DNA from: Manis javanica | Lineage: Eukaryota; Chordata; Mammalia; Pholidota; Manidae | Assembly: GCF_040802235.1 (NCBI RefSeq) | Contig: NC_133166.1 | Location: 114,156,991 to 114,220,990 of the forward strand | Direction: 5' to 3' | DNA length: 64,000 bases | In this document: positions 12,240-23,400 of the stretch, piece after piece | Numbering within the stretch: position 1 is the stretch's first letter | Layout of the letters: each line of letters begins with the position of its first letter | Notes under the pieces: generated by a model | The model's input: the letters and a program-made list of their open reading frames with translations, nothing else | Told to the model about the DNA's origin: nothing | Database searches by the model: none | Translations under genes and position numbers: made by a program

Positions 12240-15200
12240 ATGCAGGACGGTAACTTCCTGCTGTCGGCCCTGCAGCCTGAGACCGGTGTGTGCTCCCTGG
12301 CACTGCCCTCTGACCTGCAGCTGGACCGCAGGGGCGCAGAAGGGCCTGCAGCTGAGCGGTGGCGCGCAGCCCGTGTCCAGGAGCAGGTCCGCGCCCGCCT
12401 CCTGCAGCTGGGCCAGCAGCCACGGCACAATGGAGCGGGGGAGACCAGCAGGGCCGCGGAGGCAGCCAGAGGTAGGGGACAGCAGGGGGTGGGCGCCGGG
12501 TGAGCAGGGGTAGCCTGGGGAGGGTGTGGTGGTGGGAGGGCCAGAGGCCACTGTGAAGCTGGCTCTGGGGTTCAACTGCCTGACTCACTGAGGCCTTGCA
12601 CTGAGTCACCTGCCCCGCCCCACCGGGCCTGGGAGAAGCCATGGGTGGGGCCTCCCACCACCCAGCAGGGACCCCAAGGTTCCTCTCACGGAGCCTGGCT
12701 AGGCCCCACCTGGCCCACTGGCCAAGCCCCACCATGGGGTCAACGGGCAAATCAGCACACGGCGGTCCCACATCTGTCAGTAAACCCAGAACATGCACAC
12801 GTCATGCGCCATGTAACACTGGCACACACATGGTCTCAGATGCATCCAGACACGTCAGTCCCACAGATACATAGACGCCCAGACTCCAGCGTCCCTGCCC
12901 CGCCCCCAGGGAGGAAGCAGACCAGTGTGAGGAACGGGTCTGGGGAGGCTGGTCAAGACCCACCGGCCTGTCTGGACCAGGGTCTCTCTGCGGAATTGTG
13001 GGGAGCCCACCAGAGCAACCCCCCCGGTGCCAGGCAGATTCCCCAGCCTAGCAGAAAGCCTGGCCCCCATGTGTGAGTGTGAATGTGAGTGCATGTTAGT
13101 GCGTTTATGTGCACACATGAGAGTTAAAGACCCCACACTTGGCAAGTTCAGGACATTTGTTCTAGAAACATCTCTCCTTTGCCTGCTACAGCAACAGAGA
13201 CCAAGGGAGACAAAAAGAAGGATCCCCACCCGGGTGCTGAGACCAGTCACAGTGGTTCACATGATGACTAGAGGGCCCTTCCCTGCAACTGGCCTCTGGG
13301 GCAGCCTGGATGCCAGGGTCCTCCCTCCCTGGGCCTCAGAGCTGGGTGCCCAGGGATCATGGGGTGCAGGAGGGACAGAGAGGGGTTAATTGCCACCCTG
13401 GTTACCCTGCCAATTAGGGGAGGAGGATAATTTGGGGGTGGGGTGAGGTCCCCAGGCTGAGCCTCACTGGCATCAAAGGGTTAATAGCCCTGCCCAGCAG
13501 CCCCATTAACCAGGGCAGGTCTAGGGAATGTACTGGCAGGGGGAACCCCCAGACCACCCAGCTCCACAGAGGCTGGGGGTGGGGGGAACCGAGGCCACCT
13601 TCCCTTGACCTCCATGAGAGCCCTCAGCAGCTCTCTGCCCTGGGCCCCAGGGAGGGACAACTCTTCTCCCCAAGGCAAGGCCCACCTGGGCCCCTGACAA
13701 AAGCTGAGCCCCAAGGCACCCCATCTGGGCATCTCCCAGGCACCCACCCGCCGCAGACCATTCCCACTGCTGTGCCTCAGTTTGGCCATCACCCAGCCCT
13801 TCTCGGTGTTTTCCAGTTCTTGTTAGGCAGCCATCATCTGTCCTTCTGTCCATCCCTCCATCCTCTGGCTTAGCTCTCTCTACCCACCGGGCTGCCTGTC
13901 CCTCCAACCCCCATCCTTCAAACAATCTGAGCAGCCGCACACACCCACCTCTCTGTCCACTTACCAGTCTGGCTGGCACCAGTGCCCTCACTTTCTGTGT
14001 GGCTGGATGGGGTGCGTGTGGCTTTGCAGGTGGGACGCTGTCCTCGGCAAGTGCAGTCACTCCTGTGTGACCACAGTGCAGGATGGGCGCACAGGAGGTC
14101 AGTGTGGCTCCCTGGAGCAGGGGGCTGAGTGTTGGGCCCTGGAAGGGACTGAAGAGCACGTTGCCCAGGCAGCCAGGAGGCCAGCTGGGTGAGTCAAGGG
14201 GCAGGGGCCACGGGCTGAAGCCTAACCCTAGCCCAAGTCCACCGGCCACCCAGTCCTGGGTCCCAGGATCACAGAGAAGAGACAGGAGGCCAGTGCTGCA
14301 CCACCTGGCATGGCCAGACTGCCACTGTCCCTGTCTACAGGCTCATCCCAGGGTCAGTACCACACCCTGCAGGCTGGCTTCAGCTCCCGCTCCCAGGGCC
14401 TGAGTGGGGACGCGTCGGTGAGTGACACCCTCTGCATCCCCTGGAGAGTCTGGGCTCCACAGTCATATGGGGAGGCTCTGGGGGAGGCTGGGGACGCCAG
14501 GCGAGCCCCTGCAGGCCCTCAGCGCCCTCCCCTCCCCACCCTACAGACCTTCCGGCCCATCGCCAAGCCTGCCTATAGCCCCACCTCCTGGTCCTCCCGC
14601 TCTGCTGTGGACCTGAGCTCCCGTCGGAGGCTGAGCACTGCCCACAACGGGGACGGTGCCTTTGGGGCTGGGGGATTCGGGGGAGCCCAGCCTGCTGCCC
14701 CCATGCCTGCCCGGCCCTTGTCCTTCCATGAGCGTGGTGGGATGGGGAGCCGGGGCGACTATGACACCTTGTCCCTGCGCTCGCTGAGGCTGGGTGCCGG
14801 GGGCCTGGACGACCGCTACAGCGTGGTGTCTGAGCAGCTGGAGCCCCCTGCCACCTCCGCCTACAGGGCTTTTGCCTATGAGCGGCAGGCCAGCTCCAGT
14901 TCCAGCCGTGCTGGGGCCCTGGAGTGGCCGGAGACCACCGAGGGGCCACCCAGCCGGACCATCCGGGCCCCAGCCATGCGCACCCTGCAGCGATTCCAGA
15001 GCAGCCACCGCAGCCGGGGCGGGTCTGGCGGGGGGCCAGTGGGGATCCTGGAGCCCGTGACCCGAGCACCCTCTGTGCGCAGCCTCAGCCTGAGCATGGC
15101 CGACGCCAGCCACCTGCCTGACGTGCGTGGCCTGGACGGCTATGACAGCCGCCGCACTCTGCAGAGGCTCAGCAGTGGGTGAGCTGGGCCTGGCTCAGGG

Positions 15201-18200
15201 AGAAGCCTCTGCCCCTGGCCTGTCCCTGAGGTCAGCCTGACCCCTGACCCCATCTCTGCAGCTTCGATGACATTGATCTGCCCTCAGCAGTTAAGTACCT
15301 CATGGCCTCGGACCCCAACCTGCAGGTGCTGGGAGCAGCCTACATCCAGCACAAGTGCTATAGTGATGTGACGGCCAAGAAGCAGGTAGCCTGCTGCCCT
15401 GTGGACACCCCTACTGCCCACCTCCCTGGTGATCCCCAAGCTGACTTGGCACACCCCATCTTGCCCAGAGCCTTCTCAGCAGAGAATGGGTGGGAGGGGA
15501 GGATGTGCACACACCTGCACACTTCTGCCCACACCTGTGTACACCTGCCCACCTCTGCACACACCTGCATATACCTGCACACTTCTGCATACACCTGCAC
15601 ACATATATATCATCTGTGCACACCTTCACACATGTGCATACATCTGTACACACTTGCATCATCTGCATAGACCAGCACCATGTACAGATATCTACATATG
15701 TTTGCACATACCTGTTATATATTTGCATTCATTTGCATGTATCTGCTTACATATGTGTGCATCTGCCTGGATCTGCAACACATCACCTTTACAGGTTTTC
15801 ATATACTTGAATACATCTACCTACCCCTGTATCATCTGCACACACCTGCACACACCTGCAGGTACACACACAAGCACTAACACCCACATAAACATATAGG
15901 TTTGGTCCCAGCCTTTTTATTAATTTTCAATAGAATTACACATACAAGTATCCACCCCCCAGTGAAAATGCCCTTCAAGTTATTACAGGACCAAAAGGAG
16001 CTGGTGTCAAGCATGCCAATAAGGCAGCAAATAACACCTTGCTAAGCCACACCCCCACGGGAAACAGCAGTGATAAAAATTAAGCCATAAACGAAAGTTT
16101 GACTTAGCCATATTGTACCGGGTTGGTAAATTTCGTGCCAGCCACCGTGGTCATACGATTAATGACCCACAGGCCCGCAGTCTTCATGCTGTGCCCAGGC
16201 TGGTGAAGCTCTTCAACCATGCCAACCAGGAGGTTCAGCGCCATGCCACGGGTGCCATGCGCAACCTCATCTATGACAACGCCGACAACAAGCTGGCCCT
16301 GGTGGAGGAGAACGGCATCTTTGAGCTGCTGCGGACGCTGCGTGAGCAGGACGATGAACTTCGCAAAAATGTCACAGGTGGCCCAGCCCCACCAACCTGT
16401 TCCGTCTTTCCTTGGTCCCCATGGCTGTTCTTATGTCTCTGGAGCCAGCCCCCGGCCCACAGGCCCATGTCCCCAGGGGTCCTCTGCTCTGCTGCAGCCC
16501 GTGATCCTGCAGGTCACACTCAGTCTGTCCCTGGTGGGGCTCCTGGGTGAGGTGCACATGCTAGGTAGGACCTGGGAGCTGTTGCTGACCACGGCCTCCA
16601 CCCCACCTGCCAGGGACCCTGTGGAACCTATCCTCCAGCGACCACCTGAAGGACCGCCTGGCCCGAGACACACTGGAGCAGCTCACAGACCTGGTGCTGA
16701 GCCCCCTCTCTGGGGCAGGAGGGCCACCCCTCATCCAACAGAATGCCTCTGAGGCAGAGATCTTCTACAATGCCACGGGCTTCCTCAGGTACACGGGACA
16801 ATGGTAGTGGGCTGGGAGAGGCTGAGGTGGTGGCCATGGGGAGGCTGGAGAAGGGGCATTAAATCCAAGGTCTGGATAACAAGGTGGAACCAGCCACGGG
16901 GCAGGTGACATGGCCAAACCAAGCAACACTAGAGGCTGGAGGGAAGCAGGCCACCAGGTGCAGCCACCCAGTGGAAGTCAGCACTCCAGTGGCTGCAAGC
17001 TCAGGTTTCACTAAACCAGAGACTCAGTCTGACATTCATAACCCACCCTGGGCACTTCGAGGAGTCAAGGGCAGGTGGGCGTGCAGAGGGACCGGGGCTA
17101 GGGGCAGGACTTGCTGGGGGCAGGGCCCAGTCACAGGGAGGAGGGGACCAGCACTCAGGATCTCAGCCCTTGCGTTTGGGTTCCTGTGGGGGTCTCTGAT
17201 CTACCTCCACCCCCAGGAACCTCAGCTCAGCCTCCCAGGCCACCCGCCAGAAGATGCGTGAGTGCCACGGGCTGGTGGACGCCCTGGTCACCTACATCAA
17301 CCATGCCCTGGATGTGGGCAAGTGCGAAGACAAGGTGAGGAGAGGGGGTAAGACAGTTACCAAAGGGGCCTGGGGCTTCCTGGCCTGCTCTGAGCACGTC
17401 CGCCCTCCAGAGCGTGGAGAATGCTGTGTGTGTACTGAGAAACCTGTCCTACCGCCTGTACGATGAGATGCCACCGTCAGCCCTGCAGCGGCTGGAGGGC
17501 CGGGGCCGAAGAGATGTGGACGGGGCACCACCCGGCGAGGTGGTCGGCTGCTTTACTCCCCAGAGCCGGCGGCTCCGAGAGGTGGGTGACAGCCTGGGTG
17601 GGTGGGAGCAGGGGTCGCAGCCTGACCCGGGCTGACCTCAGCACTCTCCCGCCAGCTGCCTCTCGCCACTGACGCACTCACCTTCGCCGAGGTGTCTAAG
17701 GACCCCAAGGGCCTAGAGTGGCTGTGGAGCCCCCAGATCGTGGGGCTGTATCACCGGCTGCTGCAGCGCTGTGAGCTCAATCGGCACACAACCGAGGCAG
17801 CCGCTGGGGCGCTGCAGAACATCACCGCAGGCGACCGTAGGGTGAGGGCGGCCCTGGGCACCACGGAGCAAGTGCCCCACCTGACAGGACCCACACCTGA
17901 CCATGTGCTGGGAACAGAGGGTGCCCAGGGGATGGGAGCCTGATCTCCAGCTCACAGCCAGCTGGGGAGGGTCAGGGAACTCATGCAGACACGCGGTGGA
18001 GCCAGGAGAGAGGCAGAGAAGGCAGGGCGTGCAACTGAGGTGGTGGCTATGAGCAGGGCCGGAGGAACAAGAAGGCGGGCGTCCGAGGGCTGACCAAGAG
18101 AGTGAAGTCAGCTTCCTGGACAGGACAGACCTCCGGGACCCCTGAGGACAGGTTTAAGGGCAGGTGCCTGGGAGGTCTGTGGTGTGCAGGCAGAAGCAGG

Positions 18201-19225
18201 GATGCCCAGCAGGTAAGAGGCAGAGGCCAGCCCTGCCTCAGAACGCTGTAAGGACCGAGGGAGGAGGCCCAGCCTGGAATGCTGTGGGCGTCACGCTCTC
18301 CCCGGCCCCTCTCCGACCTGCAGTGGGCGGGCGTGCTGAGCCGCCTGGCTCTGGAGCAGGAGCGCATCCTGAACCCACTGCTGGACCGCATCCGGACTGC
18401 AGACCACCACCAGCTGCGCTCGCTGACCGGCCTCATCCGAAACCTGTCTCGGAACGCCAGGAACAAGGACGAGATGTGTGAGTCAGGTCCTCCACAGCCC
18501 GGGGCCCGCCTGCACACCGCCCAGCTGAGCTCATACCTGGATCCTGCCTGGGCTGGCCTCAGTGAGCCAGAGCCTGGGGGAGAGCAGCCCAGCCCCCTGG
18601 GGCAGCAGGGGACTGACAGTGCTGGGGGATGGAGGGTGGAGACTGACCCCAACCTCCCGGCAGCCACCAAGGTAGTGAGCCACCTGATCGAGAAGCTGCC
18701 AGGCAGCATAGGTGAGAAGTCTCTTCCAGCCGACGTGCTGGTCAACATCATAGCCGTGCTCAACAACCTGGTGATGGCCAGTCCCATTGCTGCCCGGGAC
18801 CTACTCTACTTCGATGGGCTCCGAAAGCTGGTCTTCATCAAGAAGAAGCGAGACAGGTGAGCCCCACCCCTGATCCTGGCCCAGCGCCCCCTCCCTGCCT
18901 TCTGGCCACGCCTGTTACCCAGCTGACCCCTCTCCCCCAGCCCTGACAGTGAGAAGTCGTCACGGGCAGCCTCCAGCCTCTTGGCCAATCTGTGGCAGTA
19001 CAACAAGCTGCACCGAGACTTCCGGGCGGTATGTTCCAGCAACCCAGGGCCACGGGCACAGATGTCCGGGAGGACAATCTGGTGGAGAGGGAGACACAGG
19101 AAAGGGGACCAGGAACTTGGGAGGAGCAGGGCTGGGCAGGCAAGCCTGCCCCCTGACTCTGGGCCTTCTCTCCCCAACCCCCGCTGCAGAAGGGCTATCG
19201 AAAGGAGGACTTCTTAGGCCCATAG
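12240..19225 (+). CDS. PKP3: PKP3, plakophilin-3, complete coding region (13 exons, 796 aa)
   Basis: Exons: 12240..12471, 14341..14417, 14547..15178, 15262..15385, 16173..16377, 16614..16788, 17217..17334, 17411..17581, 17656..17841, 18324..18477, 18664..18856, 18941..19028, 19190..19225. All junctions are GT-AG, all phases close, and the total is 2,391 nt (human: 797 aa). The start has a strong Kozak context (GCCGCCATG) and gives MQDGNFLLSALQPE. Residues 1 to about 290 form the Ser/Gly/Arg-rich head (YDTLSLRSLRLG, FHERGGMGSR). The rest is the armadillo-repeat region, with blocks such as GAMRNLIYDNADNKLALVEE, LWNLSSSDHLKDRLARD, CVLRNLSYRLYDEMPPSALQ and LTGLIRNLSRNARNKDEM, ending HRDFRAKGYRKEDFLGP. 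Plakophilin-3 sits in the desmosomal plaque of epithelia, linking desmosomal cadherins and desmoplakin. The odd point is the NUMT ending about 8 bp before exon 5 (16,173). Confidence 0.97.
15490..15883 (+). repeat. Degenerate CACACCTG tandem repeat in PKP3 intron 4
   Basis: Many imperfect copies of an 11-12 bp unit close to 'cacacctgcaca' fill this stretch, grading into 'catatatctgcat' variants. The open frames across it, rich in Thr, His and Cys, are artefacts of the repeat. Confidence 0.85.
15884..16164 (+). pseudogene. NUMT: nuclear copy of mitochondrial tRNA-Phe 3' end plus 5' 12S rRNA
   Basis: From 'cataaacatataggtttgg' the sequence follows the mammalian mitochondrial L-strand order: the tRNA-Phe acceptor end, then 12S rRNA from its first base. 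Diagnostic blocks are 'ggtttggtcccagcc', 'agtatccaccccccagtg', 'agccacacccccacggg', 'aaattaagccataaacg' and 'ttcgtgccagccaccg', ending at 'gtcatacgattaa'. It is nearly colinear with real 12S rRNA, so the insertion is not very old, though 'accgtgg' where mitochondria have 'accgcgg' looks like CpG decay. It lies in PKP3 intron 4 directly after the CACACCTG repeat and about 8 bp before exon 5. It is not a working rRNA gene. Confidence 0.93.
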
Positions 19226-19549
19226 GTGAGGCCTTCCTGGAGGAGGAGATGGACGTGGCCCAGCCTCCGAAGGACAGGCTCAGTTCTGTGCTGCCCACCG
19301 GCCAGCCTGGAGGAAAAGGCAGATGGCCCAGGGCCCCTCACGGAACCTTGTGCTACTTCGAAGGACCAGGGCCACCAGGGAGGGGGAGGGGGCTTGTGGC
19401 TGGGGACTTGGCTTCTGCAGGGCAATGGGTGGGGCAAGGCTTCAGGCTGCTCTGGTGCTCGGGGGTGACGGGTGACCAGGTCACGTGGGCAAACGTGGAG
19501 CTGGCCACAACCAGCAGTGCCTTGGGACAGCCAGCACTGGCACACTGGC

Positions 19550-19555
19550 AATAAA
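19550..19555 (+). terminator. PKP3: PKP3 polyadenylation signal
   Basis: AATAAA lies about 325 bp after the PKP3 stop codon, followed by a GT/T-containing stretch. It gives PKP3 a short 3' UTR and places its end about 700 bp from the convergent SIGIRR 3' end. Confidence 0.85.
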
Positions 19556-19579
19556 GTGAACACAGCAGCTTCAGCGCTG

Positions 19580-20280
19580 AGGGCTTCCTTGGCTGGGTGA
19601 CCTGGGAGTCGGACCCAGGGTTCTCAGCGGCATCCCTAAGTCACACCTGTCCCCGAGGACACTCACTCCCTGGGCTCTTGGGCTCTCCAGCTCAGGCAAC
19701 CAAGTACAGGGAGGGAGTACCCAATGGGGGAGAGCTGGCCAAGAGTGGAGGAGATGGGGCAGTCAGGAGAGGCAGCTTCGGTGCCCAGTGAGGCAGAGAC
19801 TCATCCTGGGGACCCACATGCAGAGCAGTGATCCTCCTGGGGCACCTGCGGCAAGTGCACCTAGCACCACCTCTCTCTGCCCTGCCCCTCAGGCCTGAGG
19901 GTGCCCTGACTAAGGACTCTCATGCATCTGTCTGAAGCTTGGGGTCCAGTAGGCTCTAGGACCCCTCCCCCATCTCGCCAAGGAGGCCACTTGGTGGCGA
20001 AGTCCCCATTGATGGTTTTACAACAAAAGGCTTCTGCAAAGCTCAGAGTCAGAATCCCTAAGGGACCCGGATGTGTCTGGGTCAGAGTGGGACTGAGGAT
20101 AGTCACGCCCCTACATGGGGAACCTGAGGAGCTGGCTGGGATGGGGGAGGATGGAGACAGCAGGATTGAGTGGATGGCCAGATTTGCTGACCAGGTGGCC
20201 ATGGGGATGAAAAAGGTTGGGGTGAGGGGGCCCATCCAGGATGCATCCCCACTCCTGCCCCAGGAGAGACCAAGGCCCAG
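19580..20280. other. Spacer between the convergent PKP3 and SIGIRR genes
   Basis: About 700 bp of moderately GC-rich sequence with no exon, repeat family or RNA gene that I can recognise. Confidence 0.5.
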
Positions 20281-20297
20281 ACAGGATCCAAAATGAC

Positions 20298-20303
20298 TTT
20301 ATT
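20298..20303 (-). terminator. SIGIRR: SIGIRR polyadenylation signal
   Basis: TTTATT on the + strand is AATAAA on the minus strand, about 115 bp after the SIGIRR stop codon. Confidence 0.8.
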
Positions 20304-20416
20304 TTCTGGCACAGGGAGGGGCGCTACTGCACTCACTTTCCCCAGTGTCTCAGGGCCTCCCCTGCAACCCTACCCCACATCCCTGGTGACCCTGCTGCTT
20401 GGGCAGGTGATGGGGG

Positions 20417-23400
20417 CTACACATCATCCTCAGACACCAGGCAGTAGAAGTCCGTGCGGGCACCATAGTTGCGGGACCCAAGGTCCGAGATGTCCACCTC
20501 GCTGCCCCGGCCCCCTCCAAGTGAGACCCCACTTGCATGCGGTGGTGCTGATGGCTCCCCAAAGATGGGCCCTCGGACACCTGGGGAGGGGTCCACCATG
20601 CCTAAGCCTGGGCTGCCCTCAGCCTGACGGTCATCCCCTGCTCGCCCCTCTGTAGGGTGGCACATGAGATCCTGGGGGGTTCCCAGCCAGGCCTTAGGCC
20701 CAAGTGCCTCCAGGAAAGAGAGAGTAGGGAGTGCTGGGGGGTGGAGCCCATCCAGGGGCTGCAGGAGGGAGTCCCCGCCTGGACCCCTTTGTGGGCTCCT
20801 CCACCCTGTACAGCACCCCTCCACCCCAGGTGGAGCTTCTCAAGGTCAGGCGTGAGGCCAGGTGTGCATACCCAGGTCCCCCTCGGGGTCAGGATCCAGC
20901 TCCGGGTCCAGGGCCCGACCCTCTGGGGCATGGCCCCGCACAATCAGCATGGGGTCCTTGTCATCCTGCAGCCGCGTCTGGGGGTCGCCCTCCATCGCCC
21001 TGTACTGCATCTTCCGTGGCAGCGCCAGCTGGAGCTCCTTCCAAAAGTCGGAGGAAGGCGTCTGGGGGCAGGGTGTGGCAGTCAGCCTGTGTGCACGCAA
21101 GGTGGGATGCAAACACCGAAGCCCTTGGCCACCTGGGCCCCAGGAAGCACACCCACCGCGCGCGGTCCCAAGGCTCCGGGGACCTCTAAGGAGGCCCTCA
21201 TCAGACAGCAGACCACGGAGCCCACCCTCGGGTCCTGTTCCCAAGCCCCCAGTGCCGCAGAGCTCTGTGGAAGCCCCTCTGGGGGGCCCACCCCCTCCGC
21301 ACCACAGAGCCGGGCCTCCAAAGCAGCAGCGTCACCAGGTGGCGGTGCTGGCGCAGCAGGCGGAGCGCTGGGTGCGCGGAGTCGCGCCTCTGGCCCTCGA
21401 AGGTGATGAAAATGGGTCTGCGTGTGAGTTCCAGCAGCCGGCACAGGCCCTCCCTGCGGGGCGGCACCGTCAGCGGGGGAGCGGCTGGGTCCCCCCAACC
21501 CGGTGCGGGACCCACCGGAAGCTGTGGCTGCACCAGGCCCGGCCCAGGAAAGCGTCGGACAGCACCACGATGAGGCGCCGGCAGCGACTCAGGTTCACCA
21601 GCAGGTCCGCTGAAGGCTCTGCGGAAGGCGGGCGTGGGCGGCTGGCGGGGGGTGGGGGCGGGGCCTGCGGGGAGGGGCTGCTCCAGGGGCGGGGACAGCG
21701 AGGGACAGCGCTCCAGCCCACGGCGGCTGCGGGCCCGGGCGGGGCCTGCGGGGAGGGGCTGCTCCAGGGGCGGGGACAGCGGAGGACAGAGCTCCAGCCC
21801 ACGGCGGCTGCGGGCCCGGGCGGGGCCTGCGGGGAGGGGCTGCTCCAGGGGCGGGGACAGCGGGGGACAGAGCTCCAGCCCACGGCGGCTGCGGGCCCGG
21901 GCGGGGCCTGCGGGGAGGGGCTGCTCCAGGGGCGGGGACAGCGGGGGACAGAGCTCCAGCCCACGGCGGCTGCGGGCCCGGGCGGGCGGCGCGGGGCGGG
22001 GCCCGCGGCGGGCAGGGGCGGGGCGCGCGGTACCCGCGCGGGGCAGGAGGTCGCGGTCATCCAGGAGGAGCTTGTAGCCCCGACGCCGCTCCAGCTGCGG
22101 CTTCAGAATGAAGTTCACGAACTTCCGGTCCTCGGGGCTGTCGCTGTAGGAGACGAAGGCGTCGTAGAGCTTCCCGTCTGCGGACAGCGGCGGGTCAGAG
22201 CGGCCGTTCTCTGCCCAGGGCCCCTGACCCTCTGCCCACGCGCGCTTGGGGCTCAAGCCCCTCCCCCGGGCCGTGCCTCGACCTCTCCCCAGCACACGAC
22301 TGCACCAGCCCTTAAACTAGCTGCCCACCCTGCTTCCGCTGCCCCTATGCCCTCCAAGGCCTGGAGACACCCCCTTTCCTAACTGCTTACCAGAGCCTCT
22401 CCAGGGACTAAGGCCTCGACTCCACCTCCAGAACGCCCCCAATTACTGGGACAAGCAGTCCCAGAACTGAGCTACAGAGGCCCCGTACTTGACACCCCCG
22501 ACCTCCCTCCTGGCCTACGCACCGTTCATCTCCACGTCCCCGTACACGTCTTGGTACCAGAGCAGCACATTGAGTCGACACTTAACGTAGAGCAGCGCCG
22601 CGAGAAGCAGGGCCAGCAGGACTAGGAGTGAAGCCAGCACTGCGGCCACGTGGCCCGCCGGGCCTGGGGACAGAGCTGCAGCCTGAACCACCACACCCTT
22701 CAGCACCCTCCAAGCCTCAAGGTCCCCAGGCCCCCCTCCTGCCCCCTACCTCAGTGTACCCCCTCACCAGCTCTCCAAAGAGTGAAGGAGAAAGAGCTGA
22801 CGTTCTGGACGGAGCAAGTGAAAGCCCCGAAGTTCTCAGCACTGGTCAGGTTGACCTCCATGATGCTGGACACAAACACCTCTGACAAATTGGCCTTGAC
22901 CCTGCAGAGACCAGGCCCCCTCCTCTCACCTGAGGCCCAAGAACATCAGTGAACACCCCAGAGCCCCCACTATGTGGGGCTCACCCAGAGAGGCTGCAGA
23001 TGTGGGCTTCCTGGTAAGTCCTTGGGTCATAAACTGAAACAAGTGGCTGGAGCCTGGAGAGGGCGTGGGTCTGCTTTGGCCAGTCACCTGCATCCTGGGT
23101 CTGGGCCCTGGGGGTCCTCTGATCCTAGCCTCGGCCCAATAGTCAAGGCCTAATTCAGGCTGTCAGACTCTGCTGGCCCCCATGGCCTCGGGTGGTCTAG
23201 ATGAATGTCTACAGGGCCCATCTGTCTCTGTGTTCACCAACCCTCAGACTGTCTCCAGAGTGTCATGCTGCCCATGTCCAGGCGGTTACAGACCAGGGTG
23301 TACGTCAGAGAGGCCACTGGCCATGGGTATACCCAGGGTGGTCCCTGACCCTGGACACCCCAGGCTCTTACCAGGAGTCCTCATGGTGGTTGTAGTGGCT

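Noticed and set aside
15429-15899. His/Thr/Cys-rich open frames of up to 156 codons
   Set aside because: They are translations of the CACACCTG tandem repeat inside PKP3 intron 4.
15900-16164. A functional rRNA gene
   Set aside because: Only the first part of mitochondrial 12S rRNA is present, inside an intron of a nuclear gene. It is a NUMT.
21657-21985. CRISPR-like regular repeat
   Set aside because: The 81-bp units are contiguous with no unique spacers, in a mammalian intron. It is a VNTR.
20862-22382. 506-codon open frame on the + strand across SIGIRR
   Set aside because: It is antisense to SIGIRR exons and introns, crosses the 81-bp repeat and owes its length to GC-rich sequence. It shows no family resemblance beyond the 27-residue repeat.
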